From: Xenopus tropicalis
Taxonomy: Eukaryota; Chordata; Amphibia; Anura; Pipidae
Direction: 5' to 3'
Length of the DNA stretch: 64,000 nucleotides
NCBI RefSeq assembly: GCF_000004195.4
Contig: NC_030683.2
Coordinates: 70,217,764-70,281,763 of the forward strand
Part shown: positions 37,901 through 51,200 of the stretch, in pieces
How positions within the stretch are numbered: position 1 is the first letter of the stretch
Layout of the letters: each line of letters opens with the position of its first letter
The notes under the pieces: model-generated
The model's database searches: none
What the model was told of the DNA's origin: nothing
What the model saw: the letters and a program-made list of their open reading frames with translations, nothing else
Position numbers and translations under genes: made by a program

Positions 37901-39201
37901 CCAATGTTTTTTCAGAAAGGCTCAAATGCAAGTGTTGAAATATCTCTACTCACGATTTCGAGGTTCATAGGACAGATACTCCGCTGTAAACCCCGTGTCT
38001 GTATAGGACTGGTCTGAGACAAAACGAACAGACATTTTGCTGCTGTTGTTTGAAACAACAAAAAATTTCCGCTCTCCACAATATCTGGATAATAGGAGAA
38101 TAAAAACATAGCTTAAATTGGCTGTTGGGTGAATGTAATATCAAATCAATAGCAAAAAAACAAATGCTTAAAACATACTGTAATTATGCCCGATTCCTCT
38201 ATTTTTCCTCAGGTACAAGATATAGAAAAAATATTTGACAAATTTTTTGTATTTTCTTTATTTTGCTATGCCTTACCAAGACTAATTTCCATGGAGCCAG
38301 TTAGTCGCCCGCTTTAGATCGCAGACGACTAACTGCTTAGAAATGCCTTTCCAACAGCCGATGGAAGAGGCCTACGCATTTTTCGTGTGAAGATTCCTAT
38401 TCTTGCAGGTGGAAAGGCATTTTGGCACGGTTAGTTGCCCATAGTAGCAGAGATTTATCACGGGTGATGAACTTGCTTTGTGGGACATTAGCCTTAAAGT
38501 TACCAGAGGCATTTTTTTTCTGCAACATTTATTTAAATAACATGCAGCCAGGAGTCAAGAAAGATGTGATGAAGTATAGTGTATATAAATGCACACACAA
38601 ATAAGGGGGAAAGGGGTCACTGGAAAAAAATGCACACTTTTTTTGGGACTAATGGAGGATTTTGCTGCTAGGGGGTTATTTTTGAGCAGCTGTGTTTTTT
38701 TTTTTTGTTTTTTTTCAATCCATATTAACTTTTTAGCAATATTGCAATAAATAATCATTTAACCTTTTTTATACTAATCAAAAAGTTTTGCAGTTAAATT
38801 GTATTCTTATTCAGTTTGAGAAAAAATGCCTATAACTATTTACTAGAATTTAAAAAACTACAACTGAGGAAAGGATGCTTCCTAAAGTTAAACAATACTT
38901 TGGTATTGTTTAGGAAGTGTTCATCATCATAATCATTTATTAATATAGCGCCAGCAAGTTACTCAGCACTTTGATTTAAAAAAAAAAAAAAAAAAAACGG
39001 TGAGATTGTTTTGTACTTACTTTTGACCATTAATTTCCACAAAGTCTTTTGTACATTTAGTGACAGGTACACCTGGTTCTGCTAAGTAGAACATATTAAA
39101 CCGCAATTTCACAAATTTATTGTCAGGAACCTACAAAAGTAAGAAGTAGAAAGTATTCAATAGTATAGAAAGCATGAACAAAAAACATGTTCTGTGCAAT
39201 A

Positions 39202-39278
<77 letters not shown>

Positions 39279-42200
39279 ATACAAGGAAGAGTGGAGCACA
39301 CCCTATAAAAGTTCAAATGCCCTGGGTGCTGGCTAAAATGAGGCAATTTATGAACAGAGAGCCGCACACACAAGGACTTAACGATAAAGTGAAAAAATTT
39401 TATTCAAAAATAATAAAAAATTTTCACTTTATCATTAAGTCCTTGTGTGTGCGGCTCTCTGTTCATAAATATATATATAAAAATGCTTAGAAGCTGCACA
39501 CCATACAAGGTGATACTACCTGGGTGCCTGTGCAAAAAGAATTAAACAGGCATAGGAGTGACGGCACACGCAGGATTTTCACACACAGTTGAGAAGTATT
39601 GCAAAATAATAATCAGAGGTTTATTTAGACCAACGTTTCAGCTCCACACAGGAACTTTCGTCAGGAATACCACACCACAGTGAGAAACAAACAGTTATAA
39701 GTTCAAAAAGAGCGCCAATGCTGTTGCTAGGCAACCCACATACACAAAAAAACAAACAAAAACAAAAAAAAGGAATAAAGCACAAAGCAAAAGTGCTACA
39801 TATTAGTTATGTGGCCTTCACAGTATAGAATGCCACTATGGAGACAGGGAAATAAAATGGGCGTCAAAGGTGTACACTCCCCCCGGACAGGCTCATTCCC
39901 GTACCCAGAACTCTAAAATAAGGCGCCCAAACATGTATGAGGGGCTGTGCTGCAAAATGTGCAAAGTTTTAAGCCCGATCGGCAACCTTACCTAGCCCAT
40001 ATGCGCGTCCAGAGTTAGTGTCAGCAGGTAGCTCTACTGCCATGCCGTTACTAGGCAACCGTACAGAGGTGAGCAGGCGCTAAGACCCAAGCGTGTCTGC
40101 AATGCTAGTGCTAGTCAATAGGGGCATCAGCCCACATCCCGTGCTTGTGTAGCAGCCAGGGGTGTCTGCCATGCGGGAGAGGGCACAAAACAGGCCCCCT
40201 GCTGCTGTCATATCGGGTTGGTAACATCGTGTGTGTAGCGGGGTTAAGGAGACCCTGCGCTGTGGTAGTATTGCCTGTCACTCTCTCACATGTAGGTCCC
40301 TGTTAGTAGCTAGCCACAAAGGGTCCTGCCTGTTTTAGTAGACACTGCCAGGTAAGTGAGCGAGGGACTCGCCATCTGTCCCCCGATATTTGGGTAAAGT
40401 GCACAGATTTGACTATCCCACGCGGGAACTCACAGCAACAAGCCAGAATAATGCAGGTACTCCTGCTATTCAAGGAGAGCCGGTATTTACGGGAAATGGC
40501 CACCAGGGGTCATAAGTACACCCCAACTAGATGTCCTACAGTCCAATGAGGGAATTGCAACAATGTAACCAGGGAGGTTACACATAGTAACCAAAAATAG
40601 ATCAAAACGCATGGAGTCTCGGAAACATGAAACATTTGTGTCTCTATGTCATAAAATGAAAAGTCAATGCTTAATATAAAAGTCAATGTGTCATCCTAGG
40701 ACTTTATCAGAGATATTTAGCAAAAAGTAGATGAATAGACTGATGTGTTAAGTGCAAAATACCATTAGAAAAGTAAAGCAACAATATATGCCCATAAATC
40801 CTGTGGAGGAAAAACATATATGCAAAGGACCCATAGGTAGTTCATAGAAACATAGTCCCAGGAGCGCATAGAGGATATCTGAGCATAGTACTTATTAAAT
40901 AAAACAGCCTAGCGGTAAAGTTTCATTCAGCCCGCGTGGGTTTACACAGTCAAGTCTGTATATCCAACGTGATTCTCTCTGCAGCAGAGCCACGTCTCTA
41001 TTGCCCCCTCTAGATAAAGGTGGTTGAAAGTCAATGGCCATGCACCTGAAGGTAGGGGGTGGTGCATCCCCAAAAAGTGTCTGGCAACCGGTTGTTTGGA
41101 TTCTCCCTCTTTGAGTGCCTTGCTGATAGCAGAGCGATGGTTCCTGATTCTCTCCCGTAGGGTGGTGACGGTTTTGCCAACATAATATAGCCCACAGGCA
41201 CAAATGTTTCATGTTTCAGAGACTCCATGTGTTTTGATCTATTTTTGGTTACTTTGTGTAACCTCCCTGGTTACATTGTTGCAATTCCCTCATTGGGCTG
41301 TAGGACATCTAGTTGGGTGTACATATGGGCTAGGTAAGGTTGCCGATCGGGCTTAAAACTTTGCACATTTTGCAGCACAGCCTCCTCATACATGTTTGGG
41401 CGCCTTATTTTGGAGTTCTGGGTGGCATTCTATACTGTGAAGGCCACATAACTATGTAGCACTTTTGTTTTGTGCTTTATTCCTTTTTTTTGTTTTTGTT
41501 TGTTTTTTTGTGTATGTGGGTTGCCTAGCAACAGCATTGGCGCCCTTTTTGGGCTTATAACTGTTTGTTTCTCACTGTGGTGTGGTATCCCTGATGAAAG
41601 TTCCTGTGTGAAGCTGAAACGTTGGTCTAAATAAACATCTGATTATTATTTTGTAATACTTCTCAACTGTGTGTGAAAATCCTGCGTGTGCCGTCACTCC
41701 TATGCATATATAATCCTTTAATAGGTCACTTAGCATAATATCAACTATCTGTTGGTTAAGTATTCATTCTGGGGGTTTATAGGTTTCCTTTAACTATTCA
41801 GTAGATGTGTAAATTGCTATTTGCTCATTAATATGTTTGCTGTAAATACATACTTGTATATCCCAAATACATTCTATTTTGGGTGGATAATGTCCTGGGA
41901 AGTAAGGAGATGTAAAAACCCCACTTGCATCTCTGATATATCCTCCACAAACTGTATAAAATGAGAAAAAAAAACATATATGAAGAAACACTAGCAAGAA
42001 TGTAACAGTTATGCTAAAATGAGAATAAAGCTTGATTATTGCCTTTCTTCCCATATCTTCTTGATTAGCAGCCTAATATAAAAGAGAACCCCCCTCCTCG
42101 ATGTCAAAAGCTTATATTCTCTTATGGTTTTCCCTTACTCTTGCAGGGCTGAGTATAAGCTGGGCATGCAGTTAGCTGCTAACTTTTCTTAAAAGAGATG

Positions 42201-45200
42201 TTGAGTTAACTTTTATTATGATGTAGAAAGGAATATTTTGCAAGTGGTCTACATTTTCTATTTGTGGTTTTTTAATTATTTTCACTTTTTGTTCAGCAAC
42301 CCTCCAGTTTAGAATTTCAGCAGATATCTGGTTGCTATCATGTTTGTATCAACAGAACAGAATTTGGGAATGCCTTATAGAGGAAGACACCTGGATTTTA
42401 GCTGCTGCCCTTCCTTTGATCCAATGCTAAATTCACTATCCACAATAATGTACTATATTACAATTTTACATGCCGGCTTGATCTAGTTTCTATTGCAACT
42501 GTGAAGTAAACAAAACTTACCTTTTTGGCCATGTACATTTTTATTTGTATATCTATTCAATAAATGTTTTCCAGCAAATTTCTTCTTTTCTTTCTGTCTG
42601 TTATTATTATTAGGGATGCACCAAACCCCCTTTTTTGGGTTCGGCCGAGCCCCCGAACCCACCCTGACGAACCGAATCCTAATTAGCATATGCTAATTAG
42701 GATCGGGAAGGGTAAAAAAAAAAAATTCCCTCCCTGCCATTTTTAACCCTTCCAAATGGATTCGGCTGAAACAGAATCCTTCAAAAAAAAAAAAAAGGCT
42801 GAATTCGGCCCGAATCCCAAACCAAAACTGGGATTTGGTGCATCCCTAGTTATTATTAATGCAGCCCCATGATACCTGATTATTAACTGAAGGATGCTTG
42901 TTGCTTCCTTACGACGTCACAAAAATAACATTTTAAAAGAAACTAGAAAAAGTATTTCTTACGTGAGGTTTTTGGAAACTGACTGAACTCTGCTAGGAAG
43001 CCTGGAAATTTCCCTACATTATCTGTAACAAGTGTCACTAACATCACATTCGATGATGAAAAGAAGGTAAGATTGTAAGATGGAGGGTAAATTCCACACA
43101 ACCTAAAAGGAAAAAACAAAAATACACAACACTATTTTGATGCAAATAATGTGAATATAAGCAAGAAATTAAATACTAGGCTACATGCAGCACCATCAAT
43201 GAAATATCACTGAAGGGTTTCTGATCACTTTTGCTTCTAATACTAACCAAAACATATGGTGTGCCAGCGGCACAATAAATATAGTCTGAATATGTATTGT
43301 TAAAGCTGAAAATGAAAATATAAAATGAAAATACTAAAGGACGTGTAAACCGCTCCGAAAATGCTTTCCACTGGCAACAATTGGAGGCCCTTGGGGGAAG
43401 CCCTTCGCATTGTTTCAGTAATCCAGTCACACAAAGTTTCCTCCTGCAGGCAACTTTGCATGACGTTGGATTACCAAAGCAAATGCAAAGGACTTTTCCA
43501 CCGGTGACTCCTATTGTTGTTGGTGGAAAGCCTTTTCAGTGGTTTGTCACGCGCAATAGCAGAGATCTATCGCGGCCGACTCAAACGCTCTGTCGGTTCT
43601 TACCCTAAAAGTTTTCAGAGGTTAATAGTAAGGCTGCAGCATTCCCTTAATCACAGGATTCCTTCTCCCCCAACCCACTAGGCCCCCCTCCCTTTACTTT
43701 GGCTGTTGGCACTGGGCATGCTCACTTCCAAGATAAGGCAGCGAATCATCTATTCAGATTACTATACACACCCCCTCCAGTCTAGCTATCAATAAAGAGA
43801 TAGCACTGTTACTACTGTAATAGTTACATGTAAATAAAGTACAAAAGACACCTTATCTGAGCTCGAGGCTCTATTGGGCTGAGAGAGTCATAAACCATCA
43901 CAAAATCCCCTGCATTGGCTTTGCATTTCTCCATTTTAAAAGTTTTGAACTTAAGACGAATCATTTGCCCAGCGTCTGCACGCAGAGTCCATAGACATCT
44001 AGCATTTGGTGGATATGGTGTATCAGGGAATCCCGGAGAAGAAAATTTTGTCATAACTCCAGCACTGGAGTGTAGAAAAAAAGCACAGCTGCCTATGGGA
44101 GACATTGTTCAAAAAAAAAAAAAAAAAAGAAAAAAGGGAAATAAATCAGATGTGAAATTTACCAACATACTAAATGTATTCCTATCAAAACTGAACTAGT
44201 TAACTAGTTTGATTTTGGCAGACAGGGAGATATTAGTCGCCCCACAACAAATCTTCGTTGTTGCAGCTAACTAATCTCCCCCCAATGCCACCGGCTAAAA
44301 TGTAAAATTGCTGGTGGGATGGCATACACATCGCTGTGATGTCCCAAAGACGCCTGAAGTTTCCTCTCAAGAAAACTTCGGTCGGGACATCGCACTGACA
44401 TGTATGCCATCCCACCGGCGAATTACATTTTAGCCGGTGGGATGGCATTGCGGAGAGGTTAGTCCCCCACGACAAAAAAAATTTGTTGTGGGGCGACTAA
44501 TATCCCTGTCTGCCACTGCCTTTAGAAACAAATCAAACAAAAAAATCCCCACAACTGGTTTCTCCCGCCCCCCCACCTGTGCTCTGTGTTACTGAGGTGT
44601 TTTTCAACTTGATTTACACATCAATTAAAAATGTATTCCCTTTCCTATATTCCTGATCTGAAGCAGTTACAGTAGCTTGCAAGTACATGCAGATAATGAC
44701 TTACTGTTTTTGAAATTACGTGCAATCTGTGGATCTGTGGCTGTAAAAATAAAATTTCATAAAGTCAATACTAAATAGAGAATACTGGGCCTTTTGCACT
44801 TGTTTTCTCTTTTATTAACAAGAAGTACACAAATCTTAAATATAACCAAAAGCAATCTGCTTAAGTAATTTAGCCTTGATTTGTATTATGTCACTTTGGC
44901 ATTTATTTTTCAAGTTTAACAATAACTAGGAAATCATTTTTGAACAACTAGAGAACAGAAAATTCTTAACACTACTTACGGTATGCAACAAGAGAATCCA
45001 CAGCGAAAGCTCGCTGACGTAGATTCACAGTTGGCAGCTTCAATTCTGATATGGCTTTCTCAAAGGCCTCCTCTCGGAATGCAGGCACAGAAAATTCAGA
45101 CCAGTAATATCCAACAACATTATTATCGCTGCCTTCACTGCAGAGTGAAAAGAAGATGACTGATTATATAGACTATAAATACTTTAAATCAAAGTCTGGT

Positions 45201-48200
45201 TTTCTCATCTCTGGCTTCTGGTCCTTAAAGCTGGCCATACACGCACCAATGTCGTCTGAAACAAGGTTTTATATGAAATTCAGTGCATGTATGGTGGGTT
45301 GACAAGATGTCAGATATTGTAAAAGCTTTGGATATCGGTCTTGTCGATCGGGCGGGACAAAATATCGGGTACCATTGAAGGTGCTCAAGCATCCCCTATT
45401 GTTTTTACCTCCATATCTGACAATTTAGACCTGAACATCAGTGGAGGGTGGGTACAATCTTTTCTGCAACCAATGGTCGCAGGAAAGATCGTAACTGTTA
45501 CGTGTATGGCCACCTTGAGGCTAACATACAATCAACCATCACTATTATACTGCATTCACTACATCAGTGATCCCTGATCCCTTTAGGCTACCATACAATC
45601 AACCATCACTATTATACTGCATTCACTACATCAGTGATCCCCAACCATTGGCTCAACAGGAGCATGTTGCTCACCAACCCCTTGGATATTGTTCCCAGTG
45701 GCCTCAAAGCAGATGCTCATTTTTTAATTTCTCAATTTGTTAGAATTCAGAATGCTTGGAAACTTGTATGTCTATTAAAAACATTTAATCATCAAATAAA
45801 TCAAACAGGATTGTTCTGCCACCAACATTATATTTTACAGCGTATCAAGTACAATTTTACTATTGCAGAGAAATAGCAAATTGTTAAAAAATATATATTT
45901 ATAGATTTGCTTAAAATAGATTATTCAGGAAATGTAATTCAGAAGTTTATGTAAATTGGGTTTCTGCATAAGAAATACCATACTGGCATATATAAGCTTT
46001 GGATGCACACCAATAGTTAAAATGTAAATTTAAATTGTTAACTTCAATTTAATCAACATTTCCTAATATACAAAATGTTCTGAGTGAGATTCCATAACAG
46101 GACAAGCAAAAAAACAACAAAGCAAAACTGGTATCATTAATGGTAGATACCCCAAAAAGTAACAAATAATCTGTTCGACTGTACCACAGAAGATATTGGT
46201 ACTTATGTATAAATGTATTTATAATGTCTTCTGGCTAAAAAAGTTACTCACTAAGAACTCAAATTAACTGCTTCAATGTGCAGTGGCCGTCTGTCTAAGC
46301 CTAATACAACAAACCTGGCCATTATTAGCTGCCAATGCAGCTTACTGGGCTGTGTATAGGATGGAAAAAAACTGCCTGCCAGATAATCAGTCAAAAATAT
46401 ACCAGGCCAGCTTAAAAACCTGTTGGGCGAGCACCATAGTCAACTATTATAACCTGTTGGCCAGATCTGGCACAGCATGTTCTTTTATATATAATTTTCC
46501 ATAAACACTTCATTTAACTACAGCAACATGGATAGGGATAGAAAGGGATTGTTTTTGTTCTCTTACAAATAATGACACAAATATTTACAAGAACTTACCT
46601 AAATGCACTGATACTGCACTGCTGGAGATAGGGAGCTATGTCTTTTTCTCCATTATACAGAGTCCGGAGCTAAAAGGAAAGAAATCACAAATTCAAACAA
46701 AAAAATAAACAGAATACGCTTATTTAATAATGTTTATATCAAACAACAACATCTCCCCAAAAAACCTCTCTGCCAATGGGGGCAGGTATAAGGATGGCTT
46801 AGGGGTGCCACCAGTGAAGACAGAGCATAGCTGTAAGTTTTTAGGTTTTTTTCTGCTCTGAGATATAAGCCATATAAAGGATGAAAATATAAATAACAGG
46901 TGGCAAAGTATTAAATTACATCCAAGTTATCATTTTGGCATGGTCTTAGGACAATGGCACACAGAGATCACCCGCAATAAACATTCTCTATCATGGGCGA
47001 TCTCCTGCAAATGCTTTCCCACTGGCAATAATGTAAATCGTTGGTTGGTAAACATATATATATGTTGCATCCATCTTGCAAAGTAGACTGCAGATTCTTC
47101 AAGAGGTAACTTTGGGCTACTTCACGAAGCCAAAGCAACATCTGTTTTCCTACTGGAGAGTTACATTATTTCCAGTGAGGAAGCATATGCAGGAGATTAG
47201 TTGCCCATAGTAGAGAAAATTTATCACAGGTGACTAACCTCCATGTGTGCCATATGTTGTCATTTATTTGAATATCACCTCAACCATAAATGGAAATTTT
47301 TGTCCTTACCAATTAAACTATTATACAGGCAAGCCTTAATTACAGAAAGATTACGTCAACAAACAAGTAATAATATAGTAGTAATATATTAATTTACCGT
47401 ACTGATGACCTTCACAGAGAGATCTGCAAATTCTCGTGTTGTTGAATTCTCATAGGCCTCAACGAATTGGGTATTTGCAATTCTCAAATAGCCTGTGTAG
47501 AGTTTTTGAACTGGTGCGTTGCGGTCTAAATATTTGTGACAGAAAAATTCAAAAGGTCACTGTGTATACAATGTATTATGAAAGATATGGGTTAAATGTT
47601 ACTATACAATAACCTTACTTTTTACTTGCAACTTATAGTTACCCACACTCAAAGTAGAATAGTTTTTTTAAAAACACTCTTAGGTTCACCTTACTTATAG
47701 AATTCTATTTGGCAAGCCAGGCAGACTCATTAAAAATTGACTCTATGAAACTGTCTCTGTGAAAAATTATTTGAGAACTTTTCGTCTGAATATTTGGGTT
47801 ACCTAAAACTCAATTTAGCATGGAAACACTTGGAAAGTGCAGTAAACGTAGATATACAGGATTGGAAACGACAGCACACGACTGTCCCTGATGAAAGCTC
47901 CAGTTTGGAGCTGAATAAAGCCTTTATATATAAGATTTTTAACGCATGCTATAAATAGCACTCCTTATTTCGGACTTTAGTGAATCGGGCCCATAGTCTG
48001 CAGAGAATCGGCACTCACCACATCAAAGCACTCGCCGGGTGCTGACCAAGGAATACAAAGCACATGTATAGAGAGCACTCACAGCATTATAGTGTAGAAA
48101 AAGTCTGTTTATTTAGTCACCGCATCAACGCTTTTCGATCCCCACAGGATCATCATCAGGATAGGGAAGGGAAGTGAGGTGCACACATAAATACAAAAAA

Positions 48201-51200
48201 TAATATCAGTGCTGATAGGTTATTTTTTGTATTTATGTGTGCACCTCACTTCCCTTCCCTATTCTGATGACGATCCTGTGGGGATCGAAATGTGTTGATG
48301 CGGTGACTAAATAGACTTTTTCTACACTATAATGCCGTGAGTGCTCTCTATACATGTGCTATATATATTAAAGGACACTTGTCATAATTAAGAAGCGATG
48401 TTCTTGGCGTTATTTATCTTACTATGACATATTTTCAAGCAATATATTACGCAGCGCACAAGATATTACGCAGCGTGCGATATTTTACGCAGAGTAACCA
48501 TTACTTTCTGAAAACCACCATTTCCCTGAAAACTGGAGGATGCATCACTCTAGGGCCAACATATACTTGAAAAAATACGACTGCAAACTCCATGTTGTGA
48601 TGCCAATAGCTCACGAACCGCAATTTTCTTTAAGTACCGCCTGCCCCAAGTAGGGTTAATATTCACACAGATTAACACGATATTTTGCACGTTTAACGCT
48701 TCATATGTGTTTATGAATCATGCGTTAGTACTATTTCTATTCGCTAATTAACGCAATGCGTTTTTTTTTGTGCATGCGATATGCGGATTAACACATGCGA
48801 AATGACTTTGATGAATCGGTACTTAATTATCGCATGCTTTTTAATGAAAAAAACTATGCGATAAGCGTTATTGACCTTTAGTGAATCGGCCCCTATAACG
48901 CTTATTGCATAGTTTTTTTCATTAAAATATGTCGACGCAAGATAAATAACGCCAAGAACATCGCTTCTTAATTATGACAAGTGTCCTTTTAGTGAATCGA
49001 GCGAAAAATAAGAAGTGATAAGATTTTTAACGCATGCTATAAATAGCACTCCTTATTTCGGACTTTAGTGAATCGGGCCCTATATATTTTATACATATAT
49101 TTTTTTTTTTTTTAATTTAATTAATTTATATTTTCATCTGGTTGCACTCGATGTATAGAGTAGAGTGCCAGGTGTATATGTGCAAAAACCTATAGAATAC
49201 CAATATATTTTATTTGTTTAGAAACACTGTGTGTTAAAGTGTGAAAATAACTTGAACTACAAAATGTCCTGTTTGTCTGTATTCCATTTAACTAAGCATG
49301 TTAAGATCAATCGCAGCGTTCAACATATTCAATAGCATATACATACATGCAAAGTGCCAAACTAGAAGACCAATGGTAAGTGAAAGGAGTGCTGCACCGA
49401 TCACCACCCCAAATATAGCCAATTTCTTCTTAGGCCCAGCCTTCTCAACTTTTTTGGTGTTTGCTGCAGGAAGAAATTCTACTCCTTCTTCAAATCCGTT
49501 CATGCTCTGCAAAACACACACAAATATATTTTAAGGGTTTTTTAAGACTTACAAGGTACATTACAATTTATGAATTTGAAGTAAAATCACGCTGCACAGG
49601 CGATTTCGGCCTGTGCAGCGTGCCACTGATGCCACTGTAGTCTTCACACTGCTGAAGGCTGCCAGCAAGCAGGGATCTAGGAATTTAGATATGCAGTACT
49701 TAGTGCAAGTACTTAAAGGAACATTAACACCAAAAAATGTAAGTGTATAAAAGTAACTAAAATATAATGTGCTGCTGCCCTGCACTGGTAAAAGTTGTGT
49801 GTTTACTTCAGAAAGTCTACTATAATTTATATAAATAAGCTGCTATGTAGCCATGGAGGCAGCCATTCAAAGGAGAAAAGGCACAGGCAGATAACAGATA
49901 AAACATTATTGTATTCTACAGAACAGTGCCTTTTCTCCTTTTTTCCAGCTTGAATGGCTGCCCCCATGGCTACACAGCAGCTTATTATATAAATTATAGT
50001 AGTGTTACTGTAGCAAACACACCAGTTTTACCAGTGCAGGGCAACAGTGCATTATATTTTAGTTACTTTTATACACTTTCATTTTTTGGTGTTACTGTTC
50101 CTTTAAGTACTTGCACTAAGTACTGCATATCTAAATTCCTAGATCCCTGCTTGCTGGCAGCCTTCAGCAGTGTGAAGACTACAGTGGCATCACTAAAATC
50201 TCTCTCCCCTCCCTGTAGGCAGCAAGTGGCAGCCTTCAGTAGCAACGTACCTGTGTGTAACTTGATCCTGTCTCCTGTTTTGAACTATTATTATAACTTA
50301 TTATTTTTATTACTTTAAAGCTCTTTCATTTTTTGGTGTTACTGTTCCTTTAAAAAGAACGCCTTTAGACTTACTTTTAATTTATATTAACCTTTCCTTG
50401 TCCTTTAACAGAGTGGCAATGACATTTCTCAGAAAGTATGTTGACTAAAGGGATCTGTAGCACCAAGTTAGGTAATGTTTTCAAATACGTTGCAACCTAG
50501 GCAAAAAAAATGCTCTGCGGTGATACAATGAGAGGCAGCTAGCTAGTGAATGCCCCAACTTGAGCATCGCATTAAGGTACTGTTTGGCCACTATCACATA
50601 CAAATGGGGGGCAGAAAGACACAGAGCATCAATTACAGCCAAGAAGGGACAGATACTGGAATAAAGAAGTGATTTTTGATACACACCCAGGCTGATACAT
50701 GAAATGCCTAGTGCTATTTTTAAATTGTTATATGGTAACTTTTAATTTGATTGTTAAAATAAAAAGTAAGTTTTTAACACTTATTTTAAATCCTAGCATA
50801 AGTATATTTGGGATGGTGCACAATCATTCTTGTGATAATAAAAAACAGTACTTTTTACTGGGTATGGATCCATATTAGATCCCTATTGTGTTTATTCAAT
50901 GTTTAAATGTTTTTAATACTTATGTAAACCCAATTATAGAAAAAAAAAACATCAGAAAAAACCCAGGTCCAAAGAGTTCTAAATATTAGATCCTATACCT
51001 GTACATCAAAATAATAAATATGACATTTAACTAAAAATAAATATAAATACAAACCTCAGCCTACAACACAGGAAATCTTATTCGGGAATATTACACAGAT
51101 TAATTAGATTTTATTTCTAAACTCACATCCAACCTTTACTTCTAAAGTGGCAGAAGCAATTTAATTTCTGAAACCTGATATAAAATCAACTTTTATCCTT

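Noticed and set aside
39194..39490. 98-codon frame with an IYIYIY stretch
   Set aside because: Translation of the (AT)n microsatellite.
41591..41625. A fully functional hammerhead ribozyme at the right arm of the intron 9 foldback
   Set aside because: Core and helix II are present, but the bases next to CTGATGA and after GTC do not pair, so helix I is not convincing. I keep only the weaker call of a hammerhead-like core.
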